From contig JAEUJQ010000032.1 of NCBI GenBank assembly GCA_016793095.1, forward strand, positions 1 to 64,000: DNA of 64,000 bases, written 5' to 3'. Every line of letters starts with the position of its first letter. The first letter of the stretch is position 1. Source of the DNA: Myxococcaceae bacterium. GTDB lineage: Bacteria; Myxococcota; Myxococcia; Myxococcales; Myxococcaceae. The translations under genes and the position numbers were made by a program. Positions 59,567 to 64,000 of this stretch are shown one piece after another. The notes under the pieces are model-generated. The model had not been told where the DNA came from. It did not search any database and saw nothing but the letters and a program-made list of their open reading frames with translations.

Positions 59567-61104
59567 GGGCAGGTGACCGCCGCTCCGGTGGGCGTGGTGA
59601 CTCCGATGCAGGTCGAGGTGTTGAGGGTCGCGAACACCTGCGAGACCAGCCCGTGGGTGATGAAGTTCCGCCGCAGGCTGGACTGCAGCGAGGCCGAGCC
59701 CGTCGCGCCGAGGAAGAACGGCTGCCGCAGCTCGAGGGTGCCGAGCGGTCCGGTGGCCTGGAGGGCGCGCCGGGTGCTGGTCTCTGGAAGCGCGCCGGAC
59801 AGATCGACCCGCAGATCGTCGAAGAGGAAGCGCGGGTCTTCCCCCGCCAGCGAGGCGAGTCGGACTCCGGTCAGCGTTCCAGCGCCCGCGGTGCCGCTCG
59901 CGATGACGGACACGCGCGACGCGGTGATCGGCCCCGTCGCTTCGATTCCAACGGGCGCGGTGTGTGACGCCTGAACGGCGAGCGTGACGGCGACCCGATC
60001 GAGCACGGAGAAGGTGTTGGTGCCGCCACGCAGCACCAGGCCTGCCACGTCGGCGCCGGTCGCCACGCTGCCGGTGATGAACACGTCGACGTCACGAAGG
60101 CTGGTGCTGCCGAGGCCGGGACGGAAGACCCCGGTTACGAGGCCCGGCCCGCGCTGCTGGCCTCCGATGAACGTGTCCTTGATGGTCAGGCTGCCGTCGA
60201 TCTGCTCGACGTAGCTCGTGACGACGCCCAGCGTGTTGGTGCCCGCCGCAGCGGTGAGGGTCGCCTCGCGAATCGTCACGACGTTGCTGCCCACGACGTT
60301 GGCGCGCACCACGACGCCCCGCGCGGCCGAGGACTGGCGCGTCACCGTCACGCCAGACAGCGAACCATCGCCGGTGAACTCGATGACGGCGCCCGCCGGA
60401 GCGCCCGAGATGAACGTGCTGCCTTCCCCGGCTCCCGAGAGGGCGATGTTGGCGAGCGACAGCGTGGTGGCGCCGAGGTCGTACTGCCCGGGCTCGAGCA
60501 GCACCTGCCAGCCCGCGCGGACCGCTGGCGCAGGCGCGAGCCCGCTGATCGCGTTGCGCAGCGCAGTGCCGTTGTCCGCAGGAGTGCCCACTGCGCGAAC
60601 GACCCGCGTCCTCGCGAAGACCGTGGACGAGTCGCCGTTGCAGACGAACGACGAGCCGCTCGCCGTGACCAGCTTCGTGCCGCCCGCCGCGCAGTTCGTC
60701 CCGGGCGCCTCGGACGAGGCTTCGACCGAGACGCCCGCGTCGCCGGGCGCGCCATTGCACGCAAAGGTCGATGTGCCGCCAGCGGTGATGCGGGCTCCGC
60801 CTGACGAGCAGTTCGCGCCTGGAGCCTCGACCGCGACCATCACCTGCCCGGCCATACCCGGCTGGCCGTTGCACACATAGCTGGTACCCGCGGACGAGGT
60901 GAGCCGGACGCCGCCGTTGGCGCAGTTCGCTCCGGCGGCCTCGACGTCGGCGCTGACGGACGAGCCCATCGGGCCGGTCGGTCCGGAGCTGCCGGACATG
61001 CCTGTCGGACCAACAGGCCCCGCAGGACCGGCTGGACCCTCCGGTCCGGGAGGCGGAGAGGTACAGGCTGCGACGAGGAGGAGTATGAGCGGGGGCAATC
61101 GCAT
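59563..61104 (-). CDS. Collagen-like lipoprotein with repeated Cys modules and beta-helix-like tail
   Basis: A 513-residue protein. The signal MRLPPLILLLVAAC is a lipobox, followed by a collagen-like GPxGPxG stretch (GPEGPAGPAGPVGPTG). Three Cys repeats then follow (ANCANGGVRLTSSAGTSYVCNG; NCSSGGARITAGGTSTFACNG; NCAAGGTKLVTASGSSFVCNG). From about residue 170 Gly/Ser-rich short strands suggest a right-handed beta-helix. It is probably surface-exposed. ATG 61104 gives the signal. It heads the run with ligase and NFACT genes. Confidence 0.82.
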   Translation of the reverse strand: MRLPPLILLLVAACTSPPPGPEGPAGPAGPVGPTGMSGSSGPTGPMGSSVSADVEAAGANCANGGVRLTSSAGTSYVCNGQPGMAGQVMVAVEAPGANCSSGGARITAGGTSTFACNGAPGDAGVSVEASSEAPGTNCAAGGTKLVTASGSSFVCNGDSSTVFARTRVVRAVGTPADNGTALRNAISGLAPAPAVRAGWQVLLEPGQYDLGATTLSLANIALSGAGEGSTFISGAPAGAVIEFTGDGSLSGVTVTRQSSAARGVVVRANVVGSNVVTIREATLTAAAGTNTLGVVTSYVEQIDGSLTIKDTFIGGQQRGPGLVTGVFRPGLGSTSLRDVDVFITGSVATGADVAGLVLRGGTNTFSVLDRVAVTLAVQASHTAPVGIEATGPITASRVSVIASGTAGAGTLTGVRLASLAGEDPRFLFDDLRVDLSGALPETSTRRALQATGPLGTLELRQPFFLGATGSASLQSSLRRNFITHGLVSQVFATLNTSTCIGVTTPTGAAVTCP

Positions 61105-61191
61105 CGCTCGCGGACAGTAACTGAGCCGCACGGCGCGGTCACACCCACGGACGCAGATGCACCCGGGCCCGACTCGCGCATAGAAAGAGGC

Positions 61192-62313
61192 ATGCAGCGC
61201 ACGGCGACGTCACGACGGGGGCTGGGGGCCATCGGCCTCTCGCTCGGCGTGCACGCCCTCGCCGGCGTCGTCCTCTGGCTGATGCCGGAGCCGCCCCCTC
61301 GCGCGGAAGCGACCGCGGCGCTCACGTGGATCGACGTGCCTGCGCTGGTCGTCCAGCCGCCACCCGCTCCACCCGTGCGCGTGGAGCCGCCCGCGCCCTC
61401 GCGAACCAGGCCGACGAAGCGGAGCAGCACGACCGTGGCCTCGCCCGCCGCTCCAGCGCCTGCTCCAACTGCCGGCGGCACCGGCATCGACACACCTCTT
61501 GCCGAGAGCGGTTCGGGGCCCATCGCGGCGCCGTCGAAGCGCCCGTCGCTCGTGCCCCGCGCCGGCTTCGTCATGTCGATGCCCGAGGCGTACGACGCCG
61601 AAGACTCCCGCGGCACCACGCTGCACAACGAGCCGATGGATCAGCCCGACGAGGTCGCCGTGCGCGAGTACGAGGCCGAGAAGGCTGGCCGCAAGCTGTC
61701 ACTCGATCTCGCCACCGACGTCGCGCGCGCACAGCAGGGCGCCGGCCGGCTCCCGGGCTTCTTCGGCAGCGTCTCGCGCTCGCTCGAAGAGGCCGCCGCG
61801 AACGAGAAGGTCGCCGTCTCGAAGGACTCCGAGCGCGCCCAGGCGCTCAACGCCCTCGGCAGCGTGCTCGACCCCACCCGCACGAAGCCGACCGACACCG
61901 CCGTGCAGCGCGTCGCCGAGACCGCCTTCGTGCAGAACGCCCGCATCGGGAACCCGGCGCTCCCCGGAGACCAGCAGCAGTTCAACCAGGCCGTCGCCCA
62001 GAGCTTCACCCGCCTCGAGAGCATCAAGGACCAGCTCTCGGCGCCGCGCCTGCGCACCGTGGTGACACTCACCACCGATCCACGCGGCGTGCTCGCCGAC
62101 GCGTCCATCTCGGAGCGCTCGGGTGACCGCACCTTCGACGAGTCGGCGCTGCACCTGTCGCGAAAGGTGATGCGCAAGCTGCCCGAGTCGGACGAGAAGG
62201 CGCTCGGCACGAGCTGGTGGCGCTCGCGCTGGGTCTTCACCTGGGAGCCCCCGCGCATGAAGGTGCGCCTCCTCGAGGCCACTCCGCTGCCGCCGCCGAT
62301 TCCGTTGGAATAG
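61192..62313 (+). CDS. TonB-like energy transducer
   Basis: A 373-residue protein. A single N-terminal transmembrane segment (GAIGLSLGVHALAGVVLWLMPEP) with an H in the helix, as in TonB, precedes a Pro/Ala-rich periplasmic spacer. The C-terminal ~100 residues (LRTVVTLTTDPRGVLADASISERSGDRTFDESALHLSRKVMRKLPE) resemble the TonB C-terminal beta-alpha-beta domain with the VxV...G...S.D..A pattern. No ExbB or ExbD gene is nearby. It may serve another energy-dependent outer-membrane process. Confidence 0.78.
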   Translation: MQRTATSRRGLGAIGLSLGVHALAGVVLWLMPEPPPRAEATAALTWIDVPALVVQPPPAPPVRVEPPAPSRTRPTKRSSTTVASPAAPAPAPTAGGTGIDTPLAESGSGPIAAPSKRPSLVPRAGFVMSMPEAYDAEDSRGTTLHNEPMDQPDEVAVREYEAEKAGRKLSLDLATDVARAQQGAGRLPGFFGSVSRSLEEAAANEKVAVSKDSERAQALNALGSVLDPTRTKPTDTAVQRVAETAFVQNARIGNPALPGDQQQFNQAVAQSFTRLESIKDQLSAPRLRTVVTLTTDPRGVLADASISERSGDRTFDESALHLSRKVMRKLPESDEKALGTSWWRSRWVFTWEPPRMKVRLLEATPLPPPIPLE

Positions 62314-62343
62314 CGCGCCAGCGTCGCTAGGAGGCGCGCCGCC

Positions 62344-63006
62344 ATGTCCGACTCCGAGATCACCCTCGACTTCCAGCGCACCGGCCGCATCGGCTTCGAA
62401 GAGGCCATCTTCAGCCAGGGCAAGACGGTCGAGCAGCTCAACGGCATTCTCGATCGCGCGAAGGAGCGCGGCGCCTCGCTGCTGCTCACCCGCCTCTCGC
62501 AGCTGCAGCTCGAGGGCCTCACCGCCGAGCACCGCGCCGCCATCGACTACGAGCCGGTGTCGCGCACCGCCTATTTCGGCGCCATCCGTCCCGCGAAGCC
62601 GTCGCGCATCGCCATCGTCGCCGCCGGCACCAGCGACGCGCACGTGTTCCGCGAGGTGGCGCGCACGGCCCGCTACTACGGCCACGAGACGACCGGCTTC
62701 TACGACGTGGGCGTGGCGGGGCTGTGGCGGCTGCTCGAGCGCGCCGAGGCCATCAAGCAGCACCCGGTCGTGGTGGTGGTGGCGGGCATGGACGCGGCGC
62801 TCCCGACCGTCGTCGGCGGCCTCGTCGGCAGCGTCGTCATCGCGGTGCCCACGTCGAACGGCTACGGCGTCGCCGAGGGCGGCTCGAGCGCCCTCAACGC
62901 CATGCTCGCCTCGTGTGCGCCCGGCGTCGCGGTGCTGAACATCGACAACGGCTACGGGGCCGCCTGCGCGGCCTTGCGGGTGCTCAACGCCCTCGATCGC
63001 CGTTGA
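62344..63006 (+). CDS. larB: Nickel pincer cofactor biosynthesis protein LarB
   Basis: A 220-residue LarB-like protein. The start LDFQRTGRIGFEEAIFSQGKTVEQLNGIL and the AIR-carboxylase-like core IVAAGTSDAHVFREVARTARYYGHETTGFYDVGVAGLWRLL and VVVAGMDAALPTVVGGLVGSVVIAVPTSNGYG are typical. LarB carboxylates and cleaves nicotinic-acid adenine dinucleotide, the first step of the nickel pincer nucleotide pathway. LarC and LarE are not seen in the window. The LarA-like protein at 23080 is a possible user of the cofactor. Confidence 0.9.
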   Translation: MSDSEITLDFQRTGRIGFEEAIFSQGKTVEQLNGILDRAKERGASLLLTRLSQLQLEGLTAEHRAAIDYEPVSRTAYFGAIRPAKPSRIAIVAAGTSDAHVFREVARTARYYGHETTGFYDVGVAGLWRLLERAEAIKQHPVVVVVAGMDAALPTVVGGLVGSVVIAVPTSNGYGVAEGGSSALNAMLASCAPGVAVLNIDNGYGAACAALRVLNALDRR

Positions 63007-63062
63007 CGCGCTCCGCCGGGTGGCCCTACCGCGCGACCGCCCGGTCCGGGTATGGAGCGCCC

Positions 63063-63641
63063 ATGCTGACCGCCGCCCTGCTGACCCTGCTGACGCAGAT
63101 CGACCTCGCCCCGCAGCTCGAGAAGGGGCCGCTCGTGCTCGTCGAAGAAGGCAAGGCCGGCAAGTTCGGCCAGGCGACCGGCTTCATCCTCGTGAACGCG
63201 ACGCCCGAGCAGACGTGGGCGCAGATCATCAAGTTCGAGGACTACAAGAACTTCCTCCCCAAGGTGACCGAGAGCGAAGTGAAGCGCCGCACCGAGAAGG
63301 ACATCGACCTGCACGTCACCATCGAGGTGCCCGGGCCCGACACCGACTACGTCGTGCGCTACACGCCGGATCACGCGACGAAGGAGATCGTCGGCACCTG
63401 GGTGAGCGGCGATCTGAAGGCGAGCCGCTGGTACTGGAAGGTCGAGAGCGCGCCTGGCAACAAGTCGCTGCTCATGCACACGCTCGCGGTGAAGAACTTC
63501 TCGGGCATCGTGCAGTCGGTGGAAGACGACTCTCAGACGGTGACGGTCGGCGTGAACGTGGGCAGCGTGCTCGCGGCGCTCAAGGCCGTGAAGAAGAAGC
63601 TCGAGGCCGCGGAGCCGGTCGCGCCCGCCGCCGCGAAGTGA
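63063..63641 (+). CDS. Exported SRPBCC (START-like) protein
   Basis: A 192-residue protein. A short hydrophobic start (MLTAALLTLLTQ) is followed by an SRPBCC/cyclase-like fold: GFILVNATPEQTWAQIIKFEDYKNFLPKVTESEVKRRTEKDIDLHVTIEVPGPDTDYVVRYTPD. Such domains bind hydrophobic ligands. The C-terminal helix (VGSVLAALKAVKKKLEAA) matches the long closing helix of the fold. Partner and ligand unknown. Confidence 0.8.
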   Translation: MLTAALLTLLTQIDLAPQLEKGPLVLVEEGKAGKFGQATGFILVNATPEQTWAQIIKFEDYKNFLPKVTESEVKRRTEKDIDLHVTIEVPGPDTDYVVRYTPDHATKEIVGTWVSGDLKASRWYWKVESAPGNKSLLMHTLAVKNFSGIVQSVEDDSQTVTVGVNVGSVLAALKAVKKKLEAAEPVAPAAAK

Positions 63642-63744
63642 CGCGCTCCGACCGCTCTGCCATCCGCGACGGGTAGCCGCCGGCGCCCCCCGGAGGCCAG
63701 GGTTGTTCACCACTGACCAGCGGCCGCGCGAGTAGAGTGGCGCC

Positions 63745-64000
63745 GTGCTGATCGCGCTCGTCCTCTCACAGACCCTCATCAATCACCCGCCGGCCGCCGA
63801 CCAGTTGATGGGAGACCACGTCTTCAACCTCCAGTGGATCGACTCTCCGCCGGGAGTCGCGCGGGTGAGCGAGCCCGAGAAGGGGCAGCTCCAGCTCGAC
63901 GCCGAGCAGCGCAACAAGAAGGGCGACCTCGCGTCGATCAAGGGCCGCATCACGAGGGTCGATGCCTGGTCCTTCGAGCTCAAGGGGACCATCACGACCC
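63745..64000 (+). CDS. Exported hypothetical protein, 3' end outside window
   Basis: GTG 63745 begins VLIALVLSQTLINHPPAADQ, a short hydrophobic signal-like start. The frame stays open to the last base (85 codons) and continues DHVFNLQWIDSPPGVARVSEPEKGQLQLDAEQRNKKGDLASIKGRITRVDAWSFELKGTI. The text reads as ordinary protein and has no stop. Function unknown because it is truncated. Confidence 0.65.
   Translation, partial: MLIALVLSQTLINHPPAADQLMGDHVFNLQWIDSPPGVARVSEPEKGQLQLDAEQRNKKGDLASIKGRITRVDAWSFELKGTITT

Overview
The window is very GC-rich, densely packed and entirely chromosomal in character. It suggests a member of the Myxococcota (Cystobacterineae-like). The main reasons are a clustered carotenoid operon that ends in a CarA/CarH-type B12 photoreceptor, many lipoproteins and Cys-rich surface proteins, a SWIB protein, a kinase-like protein without catalytic residues, and very frequent GTG starts with 4-bp stop/start overlaps. 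No rRNA, tRNA, CRISPR array, phage or insertion sequence was seen.

Layout. 1-3.1 kb: the end of a Cys-rich repeat surface protein, then a lipid pair (MGDG-synthase-like glycosyltransferase and a PAP2/sphingomyelin-synthase-like phosphatase). 3.1-5.4 kb: a peroxide-defence locus with a PerR-like Fur protein, AhpC and AhpD on the minus strand and a divergent Dps, with a Per/Fur-like box between them. 5.4-12.2 kb: manA, a phosphoesterase, a tiny lipoprotein coupled to a pseudokinase-like protein, a putative cysteine peptidase-like protein, queF and tsaC. 12.2-15.6 kb: two intergenic tandem arrays (71-bp and about 48-bp units) flanking a divergent LysR/NmrA-like pair. 15.7-20.2 kb: an ECF sigma factor with a cupin anti-sigma factor, apaG, terC and a SWIB protein. 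20.3-24.7 kb: SDR, HAD, E2-like acyltransferase and LarA-like genes. 25.8-32.2 kb: a translationally coupled shikimate operon (trifunctional aroKDE, aroC, aroB, aroA) ending in a CrtI-like FAD oxidoreductase.

32.8-41.5 kb: the carotenoid operon crtE-crtI-crtB-crtD-crtC-glycosyltransferase-acyltransferase-carH, every junction overlapping. It contains no recognisable lycopene cyclase, so an acyclic, hydroxylated, glycosylated and acylated carotenoid is the simplest predicted product. 41.6-46.2 kb: a thioredoxin-fold protein, small membrane or hypothetical proteins, pyruvate kinase and a SprT-like protein. 46.4-56.5 kb: a beta-barrel-like outer-membrane protein followed by two paralogous lipoproteins of about 1,460 residues with metzincin-type zinc motifs. 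56.8-64 kb: a small membrane protein; a collagen-like lipoprotein, ATP-dependent DNA ligase and NFACT gene run; then TonB-like, LarB, an SRPBCC protein and a truncated exported protein.

The most cohesive modules are peroxide defence, aromatic amino-acid biosynthesis, light-regulated carotenoids and the protease/OMP operon. LarB and the LarA-like protein sit 38 kb apart and may form one nickel-pincer system. All functional calls are by reading translated motifs; no database search was possible.
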